From Paragyromitra xinjiangensis (taxonomy: Eukaryota; Ascomycota; Pezizomycetes; Pezizales; Discinaceae): a DNA stretch of 64,000 bases. Below, piece after piece: positions 9,901 to 17,871 of the stretch. The stretch covers positions 1,054,001 to 1,118,000 of the forward strand of contig JBCAMK010000014.1 in NCBI GenBank assembly GCA_038503065.1, read 5' to 3'. The notes beneath the pieces are model-generated. The model searched no databases and was not told the origin of the DNA. It saw nothing but the letters and a program-made list of their open reading frames with translations. The translations under genes and the position numbers were made by a program. Every line of letters begins with the position of its first letter. Positions within the stretch are counted from its first letter, which is position 1.

Positions 9901-10676
9901 ATTGGGTGGTTTTGTATTATGCGATGAAATTTGTCCCAATCTGCTTTGTGAATGTCCCTTTTGGGGCGTGTGTGGGTGTGGGCGTTTAAGATGAATGTTG
10001 TGGTGATGGTGGCGTGATCTGAGCCGTCTTTGAGGCCTGAGTCGCTTTCCCATAATTGGGCAAGATGATCGATGCCCTTGGATAGCGTGAGGTCGATTAT
10101 GGAGGAGTTGTTGCCATTGCGCGGGAAGTGTATGTATGTTCCTGGGTGATTGTGAAGGTAATATTTTTGTTCTTCGAGCCATGAAACTAGTAGATTGGAT
10201 ATGGGTCTAGTTCTGTCGATGGTTGGGAAGTGTAGGTGTGTTTTGGCGCCATACCACCATGTGTGGTGGAGGTTGAAGTCTCCGCAGATGATATGGTTAG
10301 GTAGGAAGGTGTTGGTGGAGAGGTAGTTGTGTGATGATGGTAGATGATTTGCGTAGATGTTTGTGATGTCTATGGTTAGATTTGGGAGTTTGATTTGAAC
10401 TGTTAGGCAGTTGTTGAAATATGTGGATTTTTGTATTGGATTGAGATGTGATTTGATATAGCTAACGCATTTGGGATTTGGTGATAAGGGTGCGAATAGG
10501 GTGAAGTTTGGAATTTGAGGTGGTAGACCTGTTGGTAAGCACCAGGGGTCTTGTAGTAAGAGTGCTATTAGATTTTCGTTTGTTGCGGCGTGTTGTGTTA
10601 CTGAATAGGTGGAGGCCATTCCTTTGGCACAGTTCAGTTGCTGTACCAGGGCTATGCCTGATGATTTGGTTGTCAT
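6990..10676 (-). CDS. LINE ORF2 of A1 (endonuclease, RT, RNase H), 1228 aa, intact frame
   Basis: The ATG lies one base after the ORF1 stop (TAAAATG). The APE-type endonuclease occupies about 1-235, with QQLNCAKG, QDPW, GDFNLHHTWWYG, IDLTL and SDH. RT occupies about 430-790, with NSAPGADGITYP, SYRPISLLSCLGKLLEK, SEIEGAFNCV, GLPQGSPISS and the catalytic YIDD. RNase H follows (YSDGS, AEIHGIQEA, VDNQNALLAL, GNETADRLAK). The C-terminal finger is CQCGEEDSTKHRILFC. Two residues after the YIDD core differ from A2 (YIDDNGLL against YIDDDALL); the catalytic pair is kept. It nicks target DNA and reverse-transcribes the element RNA. Its partner ORF1 is interrupted, so the copy cannot move as a unit. Confidence 0.93.
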   Translation of the reverse strand: MTTKSSGIALVQQLNCAKGMASTYSVTQHAATNENLIALLLQDPWCLPTGLPPQIPNFTLFAPLSPNPKCVSYIKSHLNPIQKSTYFNNCLTVQIKLPNLTIDITNIYANHLPSSHNYLSTNTFLPNHIICGDFNLHHTWWYGAKTHLHFPTIDRTRPISNLLVSWLEEQKYYLHNHPGTYIHFPRNGNNSSIIDLTLSKGIDHLAQLWESDSGLKDGSDHATITTTFILNAHTHTRPKRDIHKADWDKFHRIIQNHPIHKMLLTTKAQTTSACETLTHMLQQATETAIPLSKPSQKSKSWWTKELTKLRKALSATNKHSRTHPTPENKLTAKNLHKKWQKEVKLAKEHHWQQRLNTKDPDALWKTIKQSKGRTPPTNIPSLENKSEIQDKCQIFTKAFFPPNNTTPQSIPPQWLQPPHTNITHELPHIISNHISKLLAKTNKNSAPGADGITYPIIIQAHLADPNLIPKIFNQALLHSVMPTCWKHALITPIPKASKPDYSTPKSYRPISLLSCLGKLLEKCVAKKLEAYAVTTGAINSQHTGARTSISAIDPLANLLTTAQEWLDRKIIRSKNKSGNREIRPSLLTSEIEGAFNCVIHSQMLHIFQHYTFPNWITNWYKEFNNDRMISFSFNQQKENPKPFPQGLPQGSPISSIAFTIYSAALDATPSPSNLQQSSIYIDDNGLLQGAFSTKFANITLQNRFTEKINRAKYLNINYSPSKTELIHFLTKTTVRKLDTPLSIPSINLEILPLQVIKSLGIHIDDKLSFLPQIDKASNRLRAITQRLSTMAKAHNLTPFNLHQLTNALAIPNFLWGSPLWWTGKQNLLEKIKPAYHSLARLITGLPRRTKLEKLLAEAALPPLDLLLDMYTQKYAIRILKTGPHNPAFLPLIKLLPQNQEYQGTGLKRIASLLSPLLQHSPPLENLLPPSLPAYLPRENIFISSKSKEETAQEHKTWIGTLENAWLLYSDGSKAEDGITSTAAHLIHIRFGIETQNISHRCNIAHHAENEDAEIHGIQEATHLLINHIMHPAPVFLCVDNQNALLALTGSTTANREYLWHTLLSIQTLQSIGCQVMGKWTPSHTGITGNETADRLAKEAYHLPSCKWTRTTLNWLSLQPHKALHHKWAPPHPHSKQLNPKIAQLPLHHAKRIWKVRNELSKADHLPGQPPTICQCGEEDSTKHRILFCPLYISERALFFEQRDIKWDFLFGNDLNIANCFSFMDALDI

Positions 10677-11957
10677 TTTAATTTTTGGTGGTGGGTTTTT
10701 TGGAGTGGTTTTCTAGATGTAGGGCTCTGGTCTTGGCTTTTTCTGGGCAGTCAATGGCTGTGTGTTGGTTGGTATCGCAGCATGCGCAGCGAAGGGGCAT
10801 GTGGGTGCATCTGGCTCCTCCTTTGCAGGTGGGGGTGGAGCACTTGTGGTCTTTGGTATGGTGGGATTGGGCACATATGGCACAAGCAGTGTCGTTTTTG
10901 CATGTTGCGTCATGGTGTCCGAGTTTTTGACAGTTGCGACATTGGGTGGTGGGATTGATGGGATGGTATTCTCGTGCTTTGCATGTGGTGTTGAAAAGGT
11001 TAAGGTATGTGAAACCGAGTGATTTGAGGGTGTGTTTGGCAGGTATGGCGATGACGATGGAGGAATGTTTTTTCCCTTTGCGACCTTCTTCGGTGCTGAG
11101 CCATCTGGGTGCCTGTGCGAGTTCGACTTCAGGGAGGGCTGCCTGGAGTGCGCTGGTGATGTCAGTAATCTGGGTTGGTTTGCTGTTAAAGTAGGTTGGG
11201 ACGCTGTCTAAGATGAATTTGGACCATCTGCTGTTGACCCTGGCGTTGGTGATGGGGATTTTGAGGAGTGTGCATGCGGAGGTAATTTCATGTTGGTATT
11301 GTGAAAGGAAGGTGTCTGCTGGTTCATTGGGGCGTGTGAGGAGCATTAAGTTGTCTCCATTTGTTTTCCTGACTGCAAGGATGCAGGTTTTTTGTGCTCC
11401 TAGCTTGTTGTTTATGGCGTCAAGGATTGCGTCAGGGGTGATGGTTGTTGAGAGAGGTTTGGTGAGTTCGAAGATGATTTCTCTTTTGTCCATGGTGTAG
11501 TCTGGCTTGTATAGGGGTTGGAGTGCTGGTTTTTTGCCCTTTTTGTTTTGGACTTGTTGGAATGAGGGTTTGCCTGGTGCTGGGGCAGTGATGTTAGCGT
11601 AGGAGGTTTGAGCTCCTTGTTTGGGTTTGGTTTGGTTGGTTAGGTTGGTGAATTGGGGGGCTTGAATGATGGGGATGGTGGGGGCAGTTGGAGTGGTTTT
11701 GGTTGTTTGTAGGCTGTGGAGTCTATTGTCCAGTGTACGGACGTCGTTTTGGAGCCTGATGTTTTGAGCCTTGATGTCGGCAAGTTTGGTGAGGGAAGAT
11801 TCGTTCTGTTTGTGGCTGAACTGAATTTGGGTTTTGAGACTGCTTCGCTGTTGTTGGAAGTCTAGCTTGAGGTCTGCAATTTGGCTTTGGATGAGCCAGG
11901 CGAGGTAGTTGGTGGCTTTGCCGTGGTTGAGGTTCTGGAGTTCCTCGGGCGCAAATT

Positions 11958-13222
11958 CGGACACTGAGGGACCCCTCACCTTCTCCACCACCCTACCTCC
12001 AGTCATCCAGATGGATGATTCTAACAGCAATTTGGATCGCCTTGGTGCCATTGGTACTGGGGAGAACTACAACCCCTCCCTCTTCGCAGTGATGGATGAG
12101 CAGAACAGGCTCATCAAAGCACTCACCAAACGCGTCAAACAGCTTGAAAAAGCTATCAACACACCCCCTCCAGCCCCTACCTTCCACAACGACCCAGCTC
12201 TAGTGGAAAAGGTGGCTACCCTCACCTCCAAGGTAGCAGACTTGGAACAGAAACGGACTCTCACAACCATTCTGACCTCTGCCAACCTCCCTCTACCTCC
12301 AGCAGCTGCTCCCCCGCCAGCCACCACCTCCTGGGCTCAGGTTGCCTCCAAAAAGGCTCCCAGACCCGCCAGCAAGGCCTCCAAGCCTACCAAACAACCT
12401 GCAAACCCCCCAAAACGCGACCGTACCCTCATCATCACCAGGAATGGTCTACCCATTCCTGATGACATCACCCCACTCCTCATTCGCAATGCAGTCAATG
12501 CTGCTCTGGAAAGGCCATTGATTGCAGAGGTGCGATTCACACCAGCTCACCATGTGCAGCTCATTGCTGTCACCTCCACCACCTCTGACTCCCTCCTTAA
12601 GCAAAGACAGAAGCTTGAGGAAGTGGTTCGCAACACCATCCCCAATGCCAACAGCATGGAAAAGGAAGCAGTCCTGACCCAGGTTGTTGTGCACAACATT
12701 CCCACCTCCATCCCCTCTGGCGAAGAGGGCTTCCAGCAAATCAGATTTGAGGTTGAGCAGTTTAACCCAGGCACCACCCTACTCCGCAACCCCCGTTGGC
12801 TCACTAGACCTGAGCAGAGAGAGGGGAAACAGGCATCCTCCATGGTTCTTACCATTGTGGGGAAGCAGCCTGCCACCACTGCCCTTGAGAGAGGGCTCTC
12901 CATGTTTGGACTTCGTCACAAAGTCACCAAATACCTTCGCTTTGGGCCAGACACCCAATGTACTACCTGCCTGGCCTTTGGCCACCCACAACAACGCTGT
13001 ACCAGCAAGACACCCTTCTGCAACATCTGTGCTGGGCCTCATACAGCATCCTCCCACTCCTGCGCAACCTCCTCTTGCACCATCAAGGGAGCTCCCTGCC
13101 TCCACACTATCATCCGTTGCAAGAACTGTAACGAACCGCATCGTGGTAACTTTTCTGGTTGCCTCAAACTCACCCAAGCCAAACTTAGTGCCAGCGAACG
13201 TCAGGATCGCATGGTAACTTAA
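11958..13222 (+). pseudogene. ORF1 of F6, lacking about the first 96 residues
   Basis: The frame corresponds to residues 97 onward of the F1 protein: coiled coil, core and C-terminal knuckles ([44 protein letters not shown]). The native start is missing. The frame happens to stay open leftward into antisense A1 sequence, which is chance and not a fusion gene. Confidence 0.9.
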
Positions 13223-13545
13223 GTTACACCCCACCCTTATTGATGTATCCAACCTTCAGGGGTCTTTGGACCTGGTGGAAGGAGTGCTATAGGCACAAAG
13301 CAAGCGATGGTAAAGGAAGAATGCCCAGGGTAGTCTTGACACTGTGAGAGGGAGTCACTAGATCGGGGTATTAACACATTCACTGATGACGAGCCTAGAA
13401 GAGGCTGAGTTGGAACTGGTGGAGGATTAGTTAGTTTTGTTTTGTTTTCTTTTATGTTCCTGTTGGGTTTTCTTCTGCTGTACGCCATATCCGTTTCGGA
13501 TGCATGCGAGTATGAACAATAAATAAATAATAAATAAATAAATAA
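11958..13545 (+). mobile_element. ORF1-only LINE, copy F6 (5'-truncated), in A1 ORF1
   Basis: It is flanked by a 13-bp duplication tcgggcgcaaatt (11945-11957 and 13546-13558). It starts within ORF1 at the codons for the acidic motif DTEGPL and keeps the complete 3' UTR, both stem-loops (13284-13296 and 13489-13501) and a TAAA tail. It is opposite in orientation to A1. By eye it is almost base-for-base identical to F3, including the 3' UTR, so both stem from a recent source. Confidence 0.93.
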
Positions 13546-14024
13546 TCGGGCGCAAATTGTGTGAAGTTCATGTTGGAGTTGTATTCTTGTCCTCCAATGT
13601 CTTCTTCGTCTTCGTCGGCTTCGCTAGAGGAGCTGCTGTGGTGGGAAGGGGGTTTATCTGTCATGGGGAGGTCTGCTGCGTCGAAAGCAGAGAGCGCAGT
13701 GGAGCCTTCAGCTTGTGACATGGGGATTGTTTTGCGTTGGATGGGAGGAGAAAGGTGAGAGGAGGTTCGTTTGCGGCCAGCAACCTTTGGTGGGGTTATT
13801 TGAACGCGGACAAAGTGCACTGGGGTTGTGATGGGTGAGGGGGATCTCCTGGGGGGAGTTTGGGGATCCAGAGTGATGGCTCCGATGCAGGAGGAGGTAA
13901 ATTTCCTGAAGCGGGTTAAAAGTGGTGAGAAAAGAAGCAGTAAAGTTAAAGACTTTTTGCTGTGTGTGACGCGGTTGCAACGCAGAATTTGGTGTTTTCG
14001 GCTATTTCAATCAGCGATGTCGGG

Positions 14025-14034
14025 GCATGTGTAT
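14025..14034 (+). repeat. Target site gcatgtgtat between A1 and A2
   Basis: The 10-bp site stands once on each side of the array (6819-6828 and 20346-20355) and once between the two elements. The outer copies rejoin the LTR sequence (compare the intact LTR around 4093-4102 on the other strand). Confidence 0.9.
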
Positions 14035-14183
14035 TTATTTTATTTTATTTTATTTATTTTTATACGGCCCTGATACAAAATATATCGCCTCAACTACCGC
14101 CACTATCTCTTCCCCTGAAACATAAGGAAAATATAACAAAACTTATCAAATCAACAAAATAACAATATATAAAGAAATAACTT

Positions 14184-17100
14184 TCAAATATCAAGCGCAT
14201 CTATAAAAGAAAAACAATTTGCAATATTTAAATCATTTTCAAAGAGAAAATCCCATTTGATATCCCATTGTTCGAAAAAAAGAGCTCGTTCAGAAATATA
14301 ACGTGGGCATGAAAGAATACGGTGTTTGGTAGAATCTTCTTCTCCGCATTGACATAGGGTGGGGGGTTGCCCCGGTAGGTGATCGGCTTTGGAGAGTTCA
14401 TTTCTGACTTTCCAGATTCTTTTTGCGCAATGTAGAGGCAATTGGGCGATTTTTGGATTTAATTGTTTGGAGTATAAGTGTGGAATGGCCCATTTGTGAT
14501 TTAGAGCTTTGTGCGGTTGGAGGGATAGCCAGTTCAATGTGGTTCGTGTCCATTTGCATGACGGTAGGTGGTAGGCTTCTTTGGCTAAGCGATCTGCTGT
14601 TTCGTTTCCTGTGATGCCTGTGTGCGATGGGGTCCATTTGCCCATTACTTGGCAGCCGATTGATTGTAGGGTTTGTATGTTTAGGAGGGTGTGCCAGAGG
14701 TATTCTCTGTTGGCTGTGGTTGAGCCTGTTAGCGCCAGTAGGGCATTTTGGTTGTCCACGCAAAGGTAGACTGGGGTGGGGTGCATGATGTTGTTGACGA
14801 GTAGATGGGTGGCTTCTTGTATGCCATGGATTTCTGCGTCTTCGTTTTCGGCGTGATGTGCAATATTGCATCGATGTGAGTGGCTTTGTGTTTCAATGCC
14901 GAGGCGGATGTGAATTAAGTGTGCAGCTGTCGATGTGATCCCATCCTCGGCTTTAGAGCCGTCGGAGTATAGGAGCCAGGCGTTTTGTAATGTGCCAATC
15001 CAGGATTTGTGTTCTCGGGCTGTTTCTTCTTTGGACTTGGGGGATATGAGGATGTTCTCGGGTGAAAGATAAGCTGGTAAAAAGGAAGGATGAAGATTTT
15101 CAAGAGGTGGGGAATTTTGGAGCAAAGGTGTGAGAAGTGAAGCAATGCGTTTGAGTCCAGTTCCTTGGTATTCTTGGTTTTGTGGTAGGAGTTTAATCAG
15201 GGGGAGGAAGGCTGGATTATGAGGTCCGGTCTTCAGAATTCTGATGGCGTATTTTTGTGTGTGCATGTCTAGTAGTAAATCTAATGGTGGGAGGGCAGCT
15301 TCTGCAAGTAATTTTTCGAGTTTAGTTCGTCGTGGAAGGCCAGTGATTAGCCTGGCGAGTGAATGATAGGCTGGTTTAGTTCTTTCCAAAAGGTTTTGTT
15401 TGCCTGTCCACCAAAGAGGTGAACCCCATAAGAAGTTGGGTATGGCTAGAGCGTTGATGAGTTGGTGAAGGTTGATTGGAGTAAGGTTGTGTGCTTTGGC
15501 CATGGTGCTTAGGCGTTGTGTGATTGCCCTAAGTCGGTTGGATGCCTTGTCTATTTGTGGGAGAAAGGAGAGTTTATCATCAATGTGTATCCCAAGTGAT
15601 TTAATCACTTGCGAGGGTAAAATTTCGAGATTAATTGACGGTATGGAAAGTGGCATGTCCAGTTTCCTGACCGTGGTTTTTGTGAGAAAATGTATGAGTT
15701 CTGTTTTGGGTGGTGAATAATTAATGTTGAGGTATTTGGCCCTGTTGATTTTTTCCGTGAATCTGTTTTGCAGGGTGATATTTGCGAATTTGGTGCTGAA
15801 GGCTCCTTGTAGGAGGGCGTCATCATCTATGTAGATGGATGATTGTTGGAGGTTCGAAGGGGAAGGTGTGGCATCCAATGCTGCACTGTAAATAGTGAAT
15901 GCGATGGAGGAGATGGGTGAGCCTTGTGGGAGGCCTTGCGGGAATGGTTTGGGGTCTTCCTTTTGTTGATTGAAAGAGAAGGAAATTGTACGTTTATTGT
16001 TGAATTCTTCGTACCAGTTGGTAATCCAGTTGGGGAAGGTGTAGTGTTGGAGAATGTGAAGCATTTGCGAGTGAATTACACAGTTGAATGCTCCTTCTAT
16101 GTCGGATGTGAGGAGGGATGGTCTAATTTCCCTATTGCCGCTTTTATTTTTGCTTCTGACGATTTTCCTGTCGAGCCATTCTTGAGCTGTGGTGAGCAGG
16201 TTGGCGAGGGGATCTATGGCGGATATGGAAGTTCTTGCTCCTGTGTGTTGAGAATTTATTGCGCCTGTGGTGACTGCGTATGCTTCTAATTTTTTGGCTA
16301 CGCATTTCTCTAGGAGTTTGCCTAGGCATGAGAGTAGTGAAATGGGGCGGTAGGATTTGGGTGTGGAGTAATCGGGTTTCGATGCTTTAGGTATTGGGGT
16401 AATGAGAGCGTGTTTCCAACAGTTTGGCATGACTGAATGGAGTAATGCTTGATTGAAGATTTTGGGTATTAGATTGGGATCAGCAAGGTGTGTTTGAATG
16501 ATGATGGGGTAGGTGATGCCATCTGCGCCTGGAGCTGAATTTTTGTTGGTTTTGGCGAGGAGTTTGCTGATGTGGTTTGATGTGATGTGTGGGAGTTCGT
16601 GTGTGATGTTCGTGTGCGGTGGTTGTAGCCATTGTGGTGGTATGGGTTGTGGGGTGGAATTGTTGGGTGGAAAGAAGGCCTTTGTGAAGATTTGGCATTT
16701 ATCTGGGAATTCTGTTTTGTTTTCGAGTGTGGGAATGTTGGTGGGGGGGGTGCGTCCTTTGGATTGTTTGATGGTTTTCCATAGGATGTCAGGATCACTG
16801 GTGTTGAGTCTTTGTTGCCAGTGGTGTTCTTTGGCGAGTTTGACTTCTTTTTGCCATTTTTTGTGTAGGTTTTTGGCGGTGAGTTTGTTTTCTGGTGTGG
16901 GGTATGTTCTGCTGTATTTGTTTGTGGCGCTGAGCGCCTTGCGTAGTTTGGTGAGTTCTTTGGTCCACCACGATTTAGATTTTTGGGAGGGTTTGGAGAG
17001 GGGGATCGCGGTTTCTGTCGCTTGTTGTATCATGCGCGTTAGGGTTTCGCATGCCAGTGTGGTTTGTGCTTTGGTTGTGAGTGGCATTTCGTGTATTGGA

Positions 17101-17870
17101 TGGCTTTGTATTATGCGATGAAATTTGTCCCAGTCTGCTCTGTGAATGTCGCTTTTGGGGCGAGTGTGGGTGTGAGCGTTTAGGATGAATGTTGTGGTGA
17201 TAGTGGTGTGGTCTGAGCCATCTTTGAGGCCTGAATCATTTTCCCATAATTGGGCAAGATGATCGATGCCTTTGGATAGCGTGAGATCAATTATGGATGA
17301 ATTGTTGCCATTGCGTGGAAAGTGTGTGTAAGTTCCTGGATGGTTGTGTAGGTGGTACTCTTGTTCCTCTAGCCATGAGACTAGGAGATTGGATATTGGT
17401 CTGGTTCGGTCAATGGTTGAAAAATGTAGGTGTGTTTTGGAGCCATACCACCATGTGTGGTGGAGGTTAAAGTCTCCGCAGATGATGTGGTTGGGTAGGA
17501 AGGTATTAGTGGATAGGTAATTGTATGATGATGGTAGGTGATTTGCGTAGATATTGGTAATGTCTATTGTTAGGTTTGGGAGTTTGATTTGTACTGTGAT
17601 GCAGTTGTTGAAGTATGTGGATTTTTGTATTGGATTAAGGTGTGATTTGATGTAGGTGGCGCATTTGGGGTTTGGTGATAGCGGTGTGAATAGAGTAAAG
17701 TTCGGGATTTGAGGTGGTAGACCTGTTGGTAAACACCAGGGGTCTTGTAGTAGGAGTGCTATTAAGTTTTCGTTTGTTGCGGCGTGTTGTGTTACTGAAT
17801 AAGTGGAGGCCATTCCTTTGGCACAGTTCAGTTGCTGTACCAGGGCTATGCCTGATGACTTGGTTGTCAT
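14184..17870 (-). CDS. LINE ORF2 of A2, 1228 aa, intact and the best-preserved here
   Basis: The ATG follows the ORF1 stop by one base. Endonuclease motifs are QDPW (42-45), GDFN (132-135), IDLTL (about 194) and SDH (219-221). RT runs from NSAPGADGI (about 445) through SYRPISLLSCLGK (about 506), the first catalytic Asp in TSDIEGAFN (590) and LPQGSPIS (about 647) to YIDD (680-683). RNase H residues are D970, E1013, D1039 and D1093, the canonical set. The finger CQCGEEDSTKHRILSC starts near 1173. All expected catalytic residues are present, so the protein could be functional if expressed. Its own ORF1 is broken. Confidence 0.94.
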   Translation of the reverse strand: MTTKSSGIALVQQLNCAKGMASTYSVTQHAATNENLIALLLQDPWCLPTGLPPQIPNFTLFTPLSPNPKCATYIKSHLNPIQKSTYFNNCITVQIKLPNLTIDITNIYANHLPSSYNYLSTNTFLPNHIICGDFNLHHTWWYGSKTHLHFSTIDRTRPISNLLVSWLEEQEYHLHNHPGTYTHFPRNGNNSSIIDLTLSKGIDHLAQLWENDSGLKDGSDHTTITTTFILNAHTHTRPKSDIHRADWDKFHRIIQSHPIHEMPLTTKAQTTLACETLTRMIQQATETAIPLSKPSQKSKSWWTKELTKLRKALSATNKYSRTYPTPENKLTAKNLHKKWQKEVKLAKEHHWQQRLNTSDPDILWKTIKQSKGRTPPTNIPTLENKTEFPDKCQIFTKAFFPPNNSTPQPIPPQWLQPPHTNITHELPHITSNHISKLLAKTNKNSAPGADGITYPIIIQTHLADPNLIPKIFNQALLHSVMPNCWKHALITPIPKASKPDYSTPKSYRPISLLSCLGKLLEKCVAKKLEAYAVTTGAINSQHTGARTSISAIDPLANLLTTAQEWLDRKIVRSKNKSGNREIRPSLLTSDIEGAFNCVIHSQMLHILQHYTFPNWITNWYEEFNNKRTISFSFNQQKEDPKPFPQGLPQGSPISSIAFTIYSAALDATPSPSNLQQSSIYIDDDALLQGAFSTKFANITLQNRFTEKINRAKYLNINYSPPKTELIHFLTKTTVRKLDMPLSIPSINLEILPSQVIKSLGIHIDDKLSFLPQIDKASNRLRAITQRLSTMAKAHNLTPINLHQLINALAIPNFLWGSPLWWTGKQNLLERTKPAYHSLARLITGLPRRTKLEKLLAEAALPPLDLLLDMHTQKYAIRILKTGPHNPAFLPLIKLLPQNQEYQGTGLKRIASLLTPLLQNSPPLENLHPSFLPAYLSPENILISPKSKEETAREHKSWIGTLQNAWLLYSDGSKAEDGITSTAAHLIHIRLGIETQSHSHRCNIAHHAENEDAEIHGIQEATHLLVNNIMHPTPVYLCVDNQNALLALTGSTTANREYLWHTLLNIQTLQSIGCQVMGKWTPSHTGITGNETADRLAKEAYHLPSCKWTRTTLNWLSLQPHKALNHKWAIPHLYSKQLNPKIAQLPLHCAKRIWKVRNELSKADHLPGQPPTLCQCGEEDSTKHRILSCPRYISERALFFEQWDIKWDFLFENDLNIANCFSFIDALDI

Positions 17871-17871
17871 T

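Larger units (their letters stand above)
10678..13721 (-). pseudogene. ORF1 of A1, interrupted by F6
   Basis: The ATG at 13721 (MSQAEGSTALSAFD) starts the frame. The first segment runs to 13546, where F6 is inserted; the rest runs from 11944 to the TAA at 10678. Removing F6 and one target copy gives an unbroken 480-residue frame. Features in order are an acidic, serine-rich N-terminus, a coiled-coil stretch (TKLADIKAQNIRLQNDVRTLDNRL), a Pro/Thr linker, the conserved core with NSRWSKFILDSVP, and knuckles CRNCQKLGHHDATC, CAICAQSHHTKDHKC and CACCDTNQHTAIDC. The frame is also open upstream of the ATG through a conserved Pro/Ser peptide (see findings). Confidence 0.9.
6829..14024 (-). mobile_element. 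LINE A1 (ORF1 + ORF2), hosting F6
   Basis: This is a full-length element apart from the 1.6-kb F6 insertion. The tail on its own strand is an AAATAAAT repeat following the block GGCCGTATAAAAATA. The 5' end matches that of A2 (ttcaatcagcgatgtcgg on the plus strand). It is flanked by gcatgtgtat at 6819-6828 and 14025-14034, and the latter copy is shared with its neighbour A2. Confidence 0.92.

Noticed and set aside
11909..11957. N-terminal extension of the F6 ORF1 frame into A1
   Set aside because: These codons are antisense A1 ORF1 plus the target duplication, open by chance.
13559..13721. F6 and A1 as a single chimeric ORF1 gene
   Set aside because: The two ORF1s are on opposite strands and a 13-bp target duplication separates them.
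14025..14034. Tandem LINE arrays as assembly artefacts
   Set aside because: Members differ by many substitutions and, for C/E, by family, so a collapse or duplication error is unlikely. Long-read confirmation would still be useful.
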